DNA from: JAWVFN01 sp963696625 | Lineage (GTDB): Bacteria; Actinomycetota; Thermoleophilia; Solirubrobacterales; 70-9 | NCBI GenBank assembly: GCA_963696625.1 | Contig: CAVOKZ010000013.1 | Coordinates: forward strand, 1 to 64,000 | Direction: 5' to 3' | DNA length: 64,000 nucleotides | Shown here: positions 1 to 9,549 of the stretch, piece after piece | How the letters are laid out: the number at the start of each line of letters is the position of its first letter | How positions within the stretch are numbered: the stretch's first letter is position 1 | The notes under the pieces: model-generated | What the model was told of the DNA's origin: nothing | Databases searched by the model: none | The model's input: the letters and a program-made list of their open reading frames with translations, nothing else | Program-made: the position numbers and the translations under genes

Positions 1-46
1 CGGTGACCAGGGCGCATTGGTCGCAGCGCGCGGTCCATGGTTCGGC

Positions 47-425
47 TCAGAGCGCCGCCGCGACCTTGCGGGCCAGTTCCATGAGGCGGTGCACATAGCC
101 GATTTCGTTGTCGTACCAGGCCAGCACCTTCACCAAGGTACCGTCGATCACCTGGGTGGAGAGGGCATCGACGATGCTGGAGCGGGTGTCGCCGCGATAG
201 TCCGCCGACACCAGGGGTTTTTCCGTGTAGCCGAGAATTCCCGCAAGGCGGCCGGCCGCGGCGGTGGCGAGCGCGGCATTGACGGCCTCCACCGTGGTGG
301 CGCGCTCCACCTCGAACACGCAGTCGGTGAGCGAGGCATTGGCCAGCGGCACCCGGATGGCGAGGCCGTTCAGGCGCCCGCGCAGTTCGGGAAAGATCTC
401 GGCGATCGCGGTGGCCGATTGGAGG
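47..425 (-). pseudogene. C-terminal fragment of type I glyceraldehyde-3-phosphate dehydrogenase
   Basis: The last ~125 residues of this open frame are the C-terminal part of a GAPDH, not of a kinase. Visible family motifs are SATAIAEIFPEL, LNGLAIRVPLANASLTD, SADYRGDTRSSIVDA and the terminal helix region LAWYDNEIGY. The catalytic-domain start and the whole NAD-binding domain are absent. The SATAIAEIF wording resembles the ArsJ-associated GAPDH subgroup, which is known mostly from proteobacteria; that assignment is from memory. The frame is continuous with the upstream kinase, with the join near 415-430. A misassembly or a rearrangement is more likely than a functional fusion. Bases 1-46 after the stop hold nothing I recognise. 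Confidence 0.8.
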
Positions 426-1681
<1,256 letters not shown>

Positions 1682-1726
1682 GGCTCCCAATTTAGAGCGG
1701 GGTCGACCCTGCTTCAATCAGCGGCC

Positions 1727-2857
1727 ATGCCGGCCGCCATCGAAGACGTCTCGCCGGCGCAGGGGCACCGTCTCAACAACTTCGACGCCCTGCGCCTGCT
1801 CGCCGCGAGCCTCGTCGTCGTCGCCCACGCCTATGCGCTCACCGGGCGCCTGCAGCCGTGGGCCGATCACGGCCTCGACTTCGGCCTGATCGGGGTCACC
1901 ACCTTCTTCGCGATCAGCGGCTTCCTTGTCACCGCGAGCTGGCGCTCGCAGCCGAAGATCTATCCGTTCGCGGGCAAGCGGCTGCTGCGGATCGTGCCGG
2001 CGCTGGTCGTCGTCGTGCTCCTCTGCGCCTACGTGATGGGGCCGCTGATCACGAGCCTCACCGCGGAGAACTACGCGACCGACCCGCAGACCCACTCGTG
2101 GGTGCTGCACAACATCCTCTTCGACCCCGTCTACCCGCTCCCCGGCGTTTTCGCCGACCACCCGAACACCGCCGCGAACGGCTCGCTGTGGTCGCTCGCC
2201 GTCGAAATTCGCGCCTACGCGCTGGTGATGTTGTGCGGCCTGCTCGGCTTCTTCGCCGGCTGGCGCATCGCCCTGCTGGTGGCGATCGGCGTCGCCTTCG
2301 CCGTGCTCAGCATGCCCTCCGTCTGGACCTCGCTCGACCCCTCCGCCCAGCACACGATCCGCGACATCGTCGGCTCCGGCGCCTCGGGGACGACGGTGAT
2401 GATCGCCTTCGTCGCCGGCATGCTGATCCAGCTCGCGCGCAAGCGGCTCGAGCTGCGGACCTGGACGGGATGGCTCGCCGCGGCGCTCTTCCTCGGCTCC
2501 TATTGGATGAGCGACGACCTGCGCACGGTGGTGCTGCCGCTCTCGCTCTCCTATCTGGTGATCTTCCTCGCCTACAAGAGCACCCCGCTGCCCGGGCTCA
2601 CCCGCTGGGGCGACGCGTCGTACGCGATCTACCTGCTCGCCTTCCCGGTCGAGCAGCTCGTGATCGGCGCGATCGGCTTCGACGCCAGCCCGGTCGCGGT
2701 GATCGCGATCTCGCTGCCGATCAGCTGGGCGCTGGCGCTGCTGTCGTGGCGACTGGTCGAAGCGCCGATGCTGAGGCTGAAGTCGCGATTGCCGCGTGTT
2801 TTGCCATCCGCGGGGTCGTTACCTTCAACTGATGATCGAGTCCAAATCCGCGCGTGA
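1727..2857 (+). CDS. Acyltransferase 3 family membrane protein (OatA/NolL type)
   Basis: This is a 376-residue integral membrane protein of the acyltransferase 3 family, which moves acetyl or other acyl groups onto cell-surface sugars. It opens with the family signature NNFDALRLLAASLVVVAHA, whose His is the presumed catalytic residue, followed by FFAISGFLV and about ten hydrophobic segments to the C-terminus (WRLVEAPML is the usual last motif). The frame is open further upstream, but the ATG at 1727 precedes the family start and leaves a 45-bp spacer to the divergent kinase. There is no SGNH domain. The substrate cannot be read from the sequence. Confidence 0.85.
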   Translation: MPAAIEDVSPAQGHRLNNFDALRLLAASLVVVAHAYALTGRLQPWADHGLDFGLIGVTTFFAISGFLVTASWRSQPKIYPFAGKRLLRIVPALVVVVLLCAYVMGPLITSLTAENYATDPQTHSWVLHNILFDPVYPLPGVFADHPNTAANGSLWSLAVEIRAYALVMLCGLLGFFAGWRIALLVAIGVAFAVLSMPSVWTSLDPSAQHTIRDIVGSGASGTTVMIAFVAGMLIQLARKRLELRTWTGWLAAALFLGSYWMSDDLRTVVLPLSLSYLVIFLAYKSTPLPGLTRWGDASYAIYLLAFPVEQLVIGAIGFDASPVAVIAISLPISWALALLSWRLVEAPMLRLKSRLPRVLPSAGSLPSTDDRVQIRA

Positions 2858-2996
2858 CCGGGGGCGGCCCTGGCCAAGCAGATCAAGGACGCAGGGCGCA
2901 GCCCTTGCTGGTTGCGTGGGCAAGCCCGAGGACGCAGAGATGCGCAGCGCCAGGGGCGTCATCCGGGTGCGCGGGGATCTGGATTCGGTCATCTAA

Positions 2997-4868
2997 GTGT
3001 CCGAAGTACTCCCTGATTCACAGCTGAGCCTCGGCGGAGGCGCTGAGGAGGCCGAAGCGCGGCGTGCTCTACAGGGCATCGAAGCGGTTGAGACGCCAAC
3101 TGCCCCGCTGCGGGCCTACGACGGGCCGCTCGAGCCGGAGGCCCTGCTGGCCCACCTCGGCTACGACTCCTTCCGCCCCGGGCAGCGCGAGGCGGTCGAG
3201 GCCGCGCTCGCCGGGCGCGACTCGCTGATCGTGATGCCGACCGGCGGCGGCAAGAGCCTCTGCTACCAGCTCCCCGGCCTCGCCTCGGCCGATCTGGCGA
3301 TCGTCGTCAGCCCGCTGATCGCGCTGATGGCCGACCAGTGGAAGCGGCTCGCCGACGGCGGCCATCCGGCGGTGATGATCGCCTCGGGCCTCGGCGCGGG
3401 GGTCAACCGCGACTCGCTGGCGCGGATCTCCTCGGGCGAGGCCCGTGTCGTCTACTGCTCGCCCGAGCGCTTCGGCTCGACCTCGTTCTGGAACGCGATC
3501 GAGGGTCGCAAGGTCGATCTGTTCGCGGTGGATGAGGCCCACTGCGTGTCGGAATGGGGCCACGACTTCCGCCCCGACTATCTGCGGCTGCCGAAGGCGA
3601 TCGAGCGGCTCGGGCGTCCGACGGTGATCGCCTGCACCGCGACCGCGACCGAGGAGGTCGCGCGCGAGATCCACATGCGGCTCGGCCTCGAGGACCCGCT
3701 GATGATCCGCGCCGGGTTCGACCGGCCCAACCTCTCCTTCGACACGATCCAGCTCCAGGGCAAGGGGACGAAGGCGCGCAAGCTGGGGCTGCTCGAGCAC
3801 GGGCTGGCTGACAGCTCGAACAGGCCGGCAATTGTGTATTGCGGGACGCGCAAGGACACCGAGGAGGTCGCCGAGGTTCTGCGCGCGGCCAAGCTCGAGG
3901 CCGCGGCCTACCACGCCGGCATGGCCCCGGACGAGCGCGCCGCGGTCCAGCACCGCTTCATGTCGGGCGAGTGCGAGGTGATCGTCGCCACCAACGCCTT
4001 CGGCATGGGGGTCGACAAGGCCGACGTCCGCTCGGTCTGGCACTGGGCGATCCCGACCTCGGTCGAGGCCTACTACCAGGAGGCCGGGCGGGCCGGGCGC
4101 GACGGGCTGCCGGCGAAGGCGGTGCTGCTCGCCGGGCGCGCCGACCTCGGCCGCCTCGTGCGCTTCATCGAGATGCGCAAGGTCGACCCGGACGCGGTGA
4201 TCGCCTACCTGCGCCGCCTCGACGAGGCGGCGGGCGGCGGCGAGCTCGAGATCGACAACCCACGCGACGACGGCGAGCGGATCCGCCTCGCGATCGCCGA
4301 GCGCGAGGGCGCGATCACGGTCGACCCGGCGCCCGGTGGGCGCCTGCGGGTCAACGTCGTCAGCGGGCTCGAGCGCGGCCGCGCGGCGGCGGCGTGCCGC
4401 TTCGCCGAGGACCGCGGCTGGCGCGCCTACCGCGCGGTCGAGGCGTTCGCCTTCTCCGACACCTGCAGGCGGCGGGCGCTGCTCGACCACTTCGGCGACC
4501 CGGCCGCGGGCGCTCCGCTGGAGCGCTGCTGCGACGTCTGCGACCCCGAAGGCCGGCTGCCCGATCCCGAGACGATCTCGATCAAGCGAACGAGCAAGAA
4601 GAAGGGCGGCTCATCGCCGCCGGCCGAAGTCGCGCTCGCGGGCGGCGACGAGGTGCTGTTCGAGGCGCTCAAGGAGTGGCGGCTGCGCGCCGCGGGCGGC
4701 AAGCCCGCCTACACCGTCGCCCACAACCGCACGCTGGCCGAGATCGCGGCGAAGCGGCCGGCCGGGCGCGAGGCGCTGGCCGAGATCTACGGCGTCGGCC
4801 CGACCTTCGTCGAGCGCCACGCCGACTCCGTGCTCGAGCTCGTCGCCGCCCGAGATCCGGGCGCTTAG
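2997..4868 (+). CDS. recQ: ATP-dependent DNA helicase RecQ
   Basis: This 623-residue 3'-5' helicase acts in recombinational repair. The helicase core has the Q-motif region FRPGQREAV, Walker A PTGGGKS (81-87), DEAH followed by CVSEWGHDFRPDY, TATA, and the motif VI region QEAGRAGRDG. A RecQ zinc-binding segment follows (CRRRALLDHFGD then CCDVCDP). A C-terminal HRDC domain begins about residue 550 (EWRLRAAGGKPAYTV, IYGVGPTFVERH). The GTG at 2997 is the first usable start; the first ~40 residues are poorly conserved, so a later start is possible. The 139 bp before it contain no recognisable gene. The length is normal for actinobacterial RecQ. Confidence 0.93.
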   Translation: MSEVLPDSQLSLGGGAEEAEARRALQGIEAVETPTAPLRAYDGPLEPEALLAHLGYDSFRPGQREAVEAALAGRDSLIVMPTGGGKSLCYQLPGLASADLAIVVSPLIALMADQWKRLADGGHPAVMIASGLGAGVNRDSLARISSGEARVVYCSPERFGSTSFWNAIEGRKVDLFAVDEAHCVSEWGHDFRPDYLRLPKAIERLGRPTVIACTATATEEVAREIHMRLGLEDPLMIRAGFDRPNLSFDTIQLQGKGTKARKLGLLEHGLADSSNRPAIVYCGTRKDTEEVAEVLRAAKLEAAAYHAGMAPDERAAVQHRFMSGECEVIVATNAFGMGVDKADVRSVWHWAIPTSVEAYYQEAGRAGRDGLPAKAVLLAGRADLGRLVRFIEMRKVDPDAVIAYLRRLDEAAGGGELEIDNPRDDGERIRLAIAEREGAITVDPAPGGRLRVNVVSGLERGRAAAACRFAEDRGWRAYRAVEAFAFSDTCRRRALLDHFGDPAAGAPLERCCDVCDPEGRLPDPETISIKRTSKKKGGSSPPAEVALAGGDEVLFEALKEWRLRAAGGKPAYTVAHNRTLAEIAAKRPAGREALAEIYGVGPTFVERHADSVLELVAARDPGA

Positions 4869-4872
4869 AGTC

Positions 4873-4890
4873 GGTAGCAGAACTGCTACC
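4873..4890. promoter_or_regulatory. Perfect palindrome before Phd/VapC pair (likely operator)
   Basis: GGTAGCAG-AA-CTGCTACC is an 8+8 bp perfect inverted repeat with a 2-bp centre, ending 8 bp before the antitoxin ATG. Type II antitoxins usually bind such dyads at their own promoter. The operator role is inferred from position and symmetry. Confidence 0.6.
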
Positions 4891-4898
4891 GTGGGCCC

Positions 4899-5141
4899 AT
4901 GGCGACGATCCCCCAGAAGGAACTTCGCAACAACGTAGGCGAGGTGCTTCGACGCGCCGAGGCCGGGGAGGAATTCACGATCACGGTCGCCGGCAGGCCG
5001 GTGGCGCGGCTCGGCCCGGGCGCCAAGCGACGCTGGGTCAGCGGCCCGGCGCTGCGGGGCGTGTTCGCGACCCCGCCTCCGGAGGGCCTGGCCGAAGACC
5101 TCGAGCGGTTTCCGACCGGGATCACCGATCCCTTCGCGTGA
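4899..5141 (+). CDS. Phd/YefM family antitoxin
   Basis: This 80-residue antitoxin begins MATIPQKELRNNVGEVLRRAEAG and contains EFTITVAGRPVARLGP, the standard Phd/YefM DNA-binding fold wording. The rest (GVFATPPPEGLAEDLERF) is the less conserved toxin-wrapping tail. The gene starts 30 bp after recQ, directly behind a perfect palindrome, and its TGA overlaps the GTG of the PIN toxin (GTGA), so the two are translationally coupled. It should neutralise the toxin and repress the operon; this is family inference. Confidence 0.9.
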   Translation: MATIPQKELRNNVGEVLRRAEAGEEFTITVAGRPVARLGPGAKRRWVSGPALRGVFATPPPEGLAEDLERFPTGITDPFA

Positions 5142-5521
5142 AGCGCGTCCTGCTCGACACATCGGTCCTCGTCGGCTCCTGCGATGCCGGCGAGCTCGAG
5201 GGAGCAATCAGCGCCGCCTCCCTCGCAGAGCTGCACTTCGGGACCCTGGTCGCGACCGATCCCGATGAGCGCGCACGACGAGCACAACGCCTCGGTGTCA
5301 TCGAGGCCACGTTCGAGCCTCTGCCGATCGACGCGCCGGTCGCACGGGAGTGGGGCCGGTTGGCCGGCGCCGTGACCGACCGCGGCGGCCGGCCGCGCCG
5401 CCGCGCCATCGACCTGGCGATTGCCGCGACGGCAAACGTCGAGCGCGTCCCCCTGCTCACCGCCGGCCCGGCCGACTTCGCCATCATCGACGACCTCGTC
5501 GAGCTGCAAACCCTCGGCTAG
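5138..5521 (+). CDS. vapC: PIN-domain ribonuclease toxin (VapC-like)
   Basis: This 127-residue PIN endoribonuclease begins at a GTG overlapping the antitoxin stop. The acidic metal-binding residues are in place: Asp 7 in LLDTSVLV, Glu 31 in SLAELHFG, Asp 92 in AIDLAIAATA and Asp 113 in GPADF. VapC toxins cleave tRNA or rRNA loops; the target here is unknown. About 125 bp of non-coding DNA follow before the convergent membrane-protein gene. Confidence 0.9.
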   Translation: MKRVLLDTSVLVGSCDAGELEGAISAASLAELHFGTLVATDPDERARRAQRLGVIEATFEPLPIDAPVAREWGRLAGAVTDRGGRPRRRAIDLAIAATANVERVPLLTAGPADFAIIDDLVELQTLG

Positions 5522-5647
5522 TTCGCGACCCCTTCTCGCGCCGAGCGGCAACAGAGCGGCGCGCCGTGGCGGGCCCGTAGCCGTTATGCCCGGGAGGCCG
5601 ATCCGGGTACGGGGCGCAACGGCCCCGCACCCGGCCGCATCAGGCGA

Positions 5648-6241
5648 TTACGTCCTTTCCTCGGAGGAGATCTGCGGTCGCAGGGCGCCGTAGGTGAGGA
5701 CGAGCAGCCCGATCCCGATCAGGATCATCGCGATCCCCATCGCGATCCCGAAGTTCGCGACCTGCTCGGCGAAGAACGATGAGTTCAGCGCCGTCGAGAG
5801 TGCGGTCTCCGTCACCCAGATCTGACGCTCGGGGTTGTCCACCGCGGTTCCATTCTCCAGCGCCGCCGCGGCCTCCTCCTCGGGGAGGACCTTGCCGGTC
5901 TTCACGTCCACCGCCCGCGGCATCTCCGCGTAGACCTTGCCGCCGGTCGACTCGAGCGCGTGAATGCGCATGTACTTCGCGAAGCACTCCGCCTCATCAC
6001 CGGTATCGATCTCCTCGTCGGCGACCGAGCAGTCGGGGATCTCGACGTCGCTGAGTCCAGCCTCCTCGACCGCCGTCCGAGTGGCGTCGGACGTCATGTC
6101 GGGGGTACCGACGATCTGTTCGTCGGCGAGCCGATCCTGGACGTCGGAGCGACCGCTCGCACTGACCACGAGCGACCCGATCCCGAGGACGATCAGGATC
6201 AACCCGGCGGCGACGCCGCCGAAGATGAATACTCGACTCAT
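5648..6241 (-). CDS. Hypothetical protein with N- and C-terminal membrane segments
   Basis: I do not recognise the family. The 197-residue product starts at an ATG with a GGGAG ribosome site about 8 nt upstream. One transmembrane helix lies at the N-terminus (FIFGGVAAGLILIVLGIGSL). A ~125-residue, probably extracytoplasmic, acidic domain with two cysteines (IPDCSVADEE, EAECFAKYM) follows, then a second helix near residues 165-187 (GIAMGIAMILIGIGLLVL). The two helices would place both ends in the cytoplasm. It stands alone, convergent with the VapC gene. Confidence 0.65.
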   Translation of the reverse strand: MSRVFIFGGVAAGLILIVLGIGSLVVSASGRSDVQDRLADEQIVGTPDMTSDATRTAVEEAGLSDVEIPDCSVADEEIDTGDEAECFAKYMRIHALESTGGKVYAEMPRAVDVKTGKVLPEEEAAAALENGTAVDNPERQIWVTETALSTALNSSFFAEQVANFGIAMGIAMILIGIGLLVLTYGALRPQISSEERT

Positions 6242-6317
6242 CTCGCACTCCCTTCGGTAGTTGGGTGCGACCTTTATATCGAGAGAGCCGCCTCGGGCCT
6301 GCGGAGGGTGATGCGGA

Positions 6318-6400
6318 GGGTCAGGTCTTGCATCCGACATTCACGCGGCCTGCTGCATTCAAGACCTGACCCCATTTGTCTCGTGACCCCATTTGTCTCG
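6318..6400. repeat. Inverted repeat plus tandem GACCCCATTTGTCTCG units
   Basis: GGGTCAGGTCTTG (6318-6330) is perfectly complementary to CAAGACCTGACCC (6360-6372). The right arm runs into two tandem copies of GACCCCATTTGTCTCG (6368-6383, 6385-6400). On the other strand these read (G/A)ACAAATGGGGTCA, closely like the units at 49.3 kb, so they are one dispersed family. The element ends exactly where the truncated permease begins. Confidence 0.7.
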
Positions 6401-7005
6401 GCCAGCGCCGCCGCGTCGCGGCGGGCCTCGACGCGAGGTCGGTTCCGGAGATGCTCCTGCGGGTGGCGGGGATCGCCGCGGTCACGATCGTCGTCGTTGC
6501 GATCCTCAACTCCGACCGCGGCGTGCCGCTCGCCGTGCTGATCCTGATCGGCTTCGTGGCCGGCATGCAGTACGTCGTCACCCGCACCCCGTTCGGCCGC
6601 CACGTCTACGCGGTCGGCGGCAGCGCCGAGGCGGCCCGGCGCGCCGGGATCTCGGTGACGAGGATCCGCATCGTCGTCTTCACGATCGCCGGCTCGATGG
6701 CGGCGATCGGCGGGATCATGGCCGCCTCGCGGCTGCTCGCCGTCAACCAGTCCTCGGGCGGCAGCGACCTGCTGCTGCTCGCGATCGCCGGACCGGTGAT
6801 CGGCGGCACCAGCCTCTTCGGCGGCCGCGGCACCGTCTGGAGCGCGCTCGTCGGCGCCCTGGTGATCGGCTCGATCTCCAACGGCATGGACCTGCTGGCC
6901 CTCCAGTCGTCGGTCAAGTTCATGGTCACCGGCGGGGTGCTGCTCGTCGCGGTGATCATCGACGCCGTCGCCAGGCAGCAGCGCGAGAAGTCCGGCAGAG
7001 TCTGA
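6401..7005 (+). pseudogene. 5'-truncated sugar ABC transporter permease (XylH/RbsC type)
   Basis: About 200 residues match the C-terminal half of BPD_transp_2 sugar permeases: TRTPFGRHVYAVGGSAEAARRAGI, then VFTIAGSMAAIGGIM, PVIGGTSLFGGRGTVWSALVGALVIG and a last membrane helix. The family is normally 330-420 residues. Recognisable homology starts just after the repeat at 6400, so the first membrane half is missing. No ATPase or binding-protein gene adjoins. It is either a deletion or an assembly join at the repeat. An open frame with an ATG at 6376 reads through the repeat, but I doubt it makes a working protein. Confidence 0.75.
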
Positions 7006-7041
7006 CCCCGGCCGATACGGGCCATTCCTGCCGAGCCCGGG

Positions 7042-7079
7042 ACCGCCACCCCCGGACGCGAAGCGGAGGAGGTGGCGGT
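7042..7079 (+). repeat. Covarying-stem intergenic hairpin, copy 1
   Basis: Arms ACCGCCACC (7042-7050) and GGTGGCGGT (7071-7079) pair perfectly around a 20-nt centre CCCGGACGCGAAGCGGAGGA. The centre itself can form CGC-GAA-GCG. The same centre recurs at 11500 (one change) and 27344 (identical) with different but equally complementary arms. Here GGAGGAGG of the element is the only ribosome-binding sequence for the downstream antiporter, so folding could mask it. Confidence 0.65.
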
Positions 7080-7083
7080 TGAG

Positions 7084-8592
7084 GTGACGGGGGACGCACA
7101 ACTGATCTTGATCGCCGGCGCCCTGTTGGTCGCCGGCCTCTTCGCCTCGCTCGCCGCCGGGCGCCTGCGGGTACCCGGATTGGTGCTGTTCCTCGGGCTC
7201 GGCATGGCGATCGGCTCCGACGGCACGGGCTGGATCGAATTCTCCGACTACGAGCTGGCCCGCACGATCGGCGTCGTCGCCTTGGCTCTGATCCTGTTCG
7301 AGGGCGGGCTGATGGCGGGCTTTCCCGAGATCCGCCCGGTGCTCGGGGTGTCGCTGGGCTTGGCGCTTTTCGGAACCCTGCTGACCGCGGCGATCGGCGG
7401 CGTCGTCGCAACCTGGCTCTTCGATCTCTCACTGCTGGAGGGTTTGCTGCTCGGCTCGATCGTCTCGGTCACCGACGGCGCCGCGATCTTCGGGCTGCTG
7501 CGCGGCTCGACCCTGCGCCCCCGCGTCGCCCGCACCCTCGAGGGAGAGGCCGGGTTCAACGACCCGGTCGCCGTGCTGCTGGTGGTGGGATTCATCAACT
7601 GGATCGAGCTGCCCGACTACGGACTCGTGGACATGGTGCTGCTGTTTCTGCGCGAGCTCGGGATCGGGCTGGCGGTGGGGCTCACCGTCGGCTGGCTCGG
7701 GGTGCAGGGGCTGCGCCGGGCGCGGCTCGGCACCGAGGCCAGCTACGTGATCGGGACGATCGGCATTGCGGCCGTGGCCTATGGCGGCGCCGCCAGCCTC
7801 CACGGTTCCGGATTCCTCGCCGTCTACCTCGCCGGCCTCTGGCTCGGCAGCGTCTCGATTCCGGCGAAGCAGGCGGTGACCGTGCTCCACCAGGGCCTGG
7901 CCCAGGTCGCCCAGGTGGCGCTGTTCGTCGTCCTCGGGCTGCTCGTCTTCCCCTCCCAGCTCGGCGCAGTCGCTCTCGAGGGCACGGTTCTGGCCCTGAT
8001 CCTCGTGTTCCTTGCCCGCCCTGTCGCCGTCTTTGCCACCACCGCGTTCAGCCGCTTCCGGGCCCCCGAGCAGACCGTGCTCGCCTGGGCCGGGCTGCGG
8101 GGCGCGGTCCCCGTGGTGCTCGCGACCTTCCCCGTGATCGACGGAGTGCCGCACAGCCTGGAGTTCTTCAACATCGTCTTCTTCGCGGTCCTGCTCTCGA
8201 CCCTGCTGCAGGGATCGACGTTCGAGCCGCTGGCCGCGAAGCTCGGCGTGACCAGCACCGAGCCCGCCCTCGCCGATGTCCTGACTCCGCCGAGGCCGGT
8301 GCTCGCGCGAGCCCAGATCTTCACGGTCAGGCCATGGAACCCGCAAGACGGCAGCCCCGCGTTTCCGAAGGAGGTGGCGGGGATTGCGGTGGCCGAGCAC
8401 CTCCACGCCCGCCTCGACCGCCCCGGCTCGCTGGTGATGCTCGCCGACGGGCGCTTCGCCTTCACGGGCGAGATCATGGCCCTGGGGTCACCGGAGGCAC
8501 TGCAGTCGGTAGCGCGCCGGCGCCTCGACCAGGCAACAACAGACGCAGAGCGCCGATGGTGGCGCGAGGTGATCGGAACGCTGGCGCGTTAA
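7084..8592 (+). CDS. Cation/proton antiporter, CPA1 type with C-terminal regulatory domain
   Basis: This membrane antiporter of about 502 residues swaps K+ or Na+ for protons. It has a Na_H_exchanger domain with about 12 helices: LILFEGGLMAGF, VTDGAAIFGLLR, and the ion-site segment EGEAGFNDPVAVLLV carrying the Asn-Asp pair; LAWAGLRGAVPVVLATFP near the end is typical of the family. A soluble C-terminal part (about 400-500) resembles the RCK_C-like domain of NhaP2/CvrA potassium antiporters. Two in-frame GTGs compete: 7072 lies inside the Shine-Dalgarno-like GGAGGAGG, so 7084 is preferred. Its TAA shares the palindrome TTAA with the stop of the convergent desaturase. Confidence 0.88.
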   Translation: MTGDAQLILIAGALLVAGLFASLAAGRLRVPGLVLFLGLGMAIGSDGTGWIEFSDYELARTIGVVALALILFEGGLMAGFPEIRPVLGVSLGLALFGTLLTAAIGGVVATWLFDLSLLEGLLLGSIVSVTDGAAIFGLLRGSTLRPRVARTLEGEAGFNDPVAVLLVVGFINWIELPDYGLVDMVLLFLRELGIGLAVGLTVGWLGVQGLRRARLGTEASYVIGTIGIAAVAYGGAASLHGSGFLAVYLAGLWLGSVSIPAKQAVTVLHQGLAQVAQVALFVVLGLLVFPSQLGAVALEGTVLALILVFLARPVAVFATTAFSRFRAPEQTVLAWAGLRGAVPVVLATFPVIDGVPHSLEFFNIVFFAVLLSTLLQGSTFEPLAAKLGVTSTEPALADVLTPPRPVLARAQIFTVRPWNPQDGSPAFPKEVAGIAVAEHLHARLDRPGSLVMLADGRFAFTGEIMALGSPEALQSVARRRLDQATTDAERRWWREVIGTLAR

Positions 8593-9473
8593 GAGACGGT
8601 TTTCGCGACCTGGCGTTCCGGGTCGATCCGGACGACGTCCCAGACCAGGCGCAGCTTCTCGAGGCCGGTGATGATCCAGGCCGAAGGGTCGAGCTCCCAC
8701 CTGCCGAGGCCGTGGACCGCCGAGCGCGGGAAGGCGTGGTGGTTGTGGTGCCATGACTCGCCCATCGAGGGCAGCGCCAGCCAGAAGACGTTGCGCGACT
8801 CGTCGTCGGTGTCGAAGCGGCGGCGGCCCATGAAGTGGCAGATCGAATTGATCGAGAAAGTCACGTGGTTGACGAAGAAGACGCGGACGAAACCGCCCCA
8901 GAGCAGCCCGGTGGCGGCGCCGGCGAGGTCGCCGGTGTAGAGGAAGCCGATCAGCGTCGGGATCCCGAAGGTGAGCAGGACCAGCAGCCCGTAGTACTTC
9001 GTCATCAGCACCATCGGCCTGCGCTCGGTCAGCTCGGGCGCGAAGCGCTCGGGTTCGGCGGTGCCCCAGGTCTTCATCAGCCAGCCGGCGTGCGCGTGCC
9101 AGAGGCCGTGGAGGACGCCGAGCGGGCCGTCGGCGTGGCCGACGTGCGGGCTGTGCGGGTCACCCTCTACGTCGGCGAAAGCGTGGTGCTTGCGGTGGTC
9201 GGCGACCCAGGGGATCGGCGCACCCTCGACCGCGAGCGAGCCGAAGAACGCGAATGCGTACTCCATCGGCTTCGACGTCGCGAACGAGCGGTGGGTCAGC
9301 AGCCGGTGGTAGCCGATCGTCACCCCGAGCGAGGTGACCAGGTACATGACGCCCATGATCACCAGGTCGTGGAGCTGGACGTAGCTGTTCCAGAGCAGCA
9401 CCATCGCGCCGATGACGCCGACGAACGGCAGGACTACGCCGGCGAGGTTCGAGTATTTCTCCGCCCTGGTCAT
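8589..9473 (-). CDS. Acyl-CoA/acyl-lipid delta-9 fatty acid desaturase
   Basis: This membrane di-iron desaturase of 294 residues introduces a double bond in C16-C18 acyl chains. The three histidine boxes are complete: HRLLTH (56-61), HRKHH (93-97) and HHNHH (242-246). Two hydrophobic hairpins lie before box 1 and before box 3. The frame is open upstream for a further 95 codons, but the ATG at 9473 (MTRAEKYSNLAG) fits the length of bacterial OLE1-like enzymes. The 76-bp gap upstream has a T7 tract but no clear promoter. Probable role: membrane fluidity control. Confidence 0.9.
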   Translation of the reverse strand: MTRAEKYSNLAGVVLPFVGVIGAMVLLWNSYVQLHDLVIMGVMYLVTSLGVTIGYHRLLTHRSFATSKPMEYAFAFFGSLAVEGAPIPWVADHRKHHAFADVEGDPHSPHVGHADGPLGVLHGLWHAHAGWLMKTWGTAEPERFAPELTERRPMVLMTKYYGLLVLLTFGIPTLIGFLYTGDLAGAATGLLWGGFVRVFFVNHVTFSINSICHFMGRRRFDTDDESRNVFWLALPSMGESWHHNHHAFPRSAVHGLGRWELDPSAWIITGLEKLRLVWDVVRIDPERQVAKTVS

Positions 9474-9549
9474 GAGGCCAGCGTAATACGGACGGTCCCC
9501 AATTACTTGGGCGCCTGGATAACCGGTTGAGGCTTTTTTTGTGGCGCTA

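Noticed and set aside
2796..2996. 66-codon frame between the acyltransferase and recQ
   Set aside because: No family sequence, no ribosome site, overlaps the acyltransferase end.
3069..4490. Large open frame antisense to recQ
   Set aside because: Arg/Ala/Gly/Val-rich composition with no motif, entirely opposite a clear helicase gene.
5522..5647. Possible tRNA or small RNA in the GC-rich gap
   Set aside because: No cloverleaf, T-loop or terminator could be built by eye.
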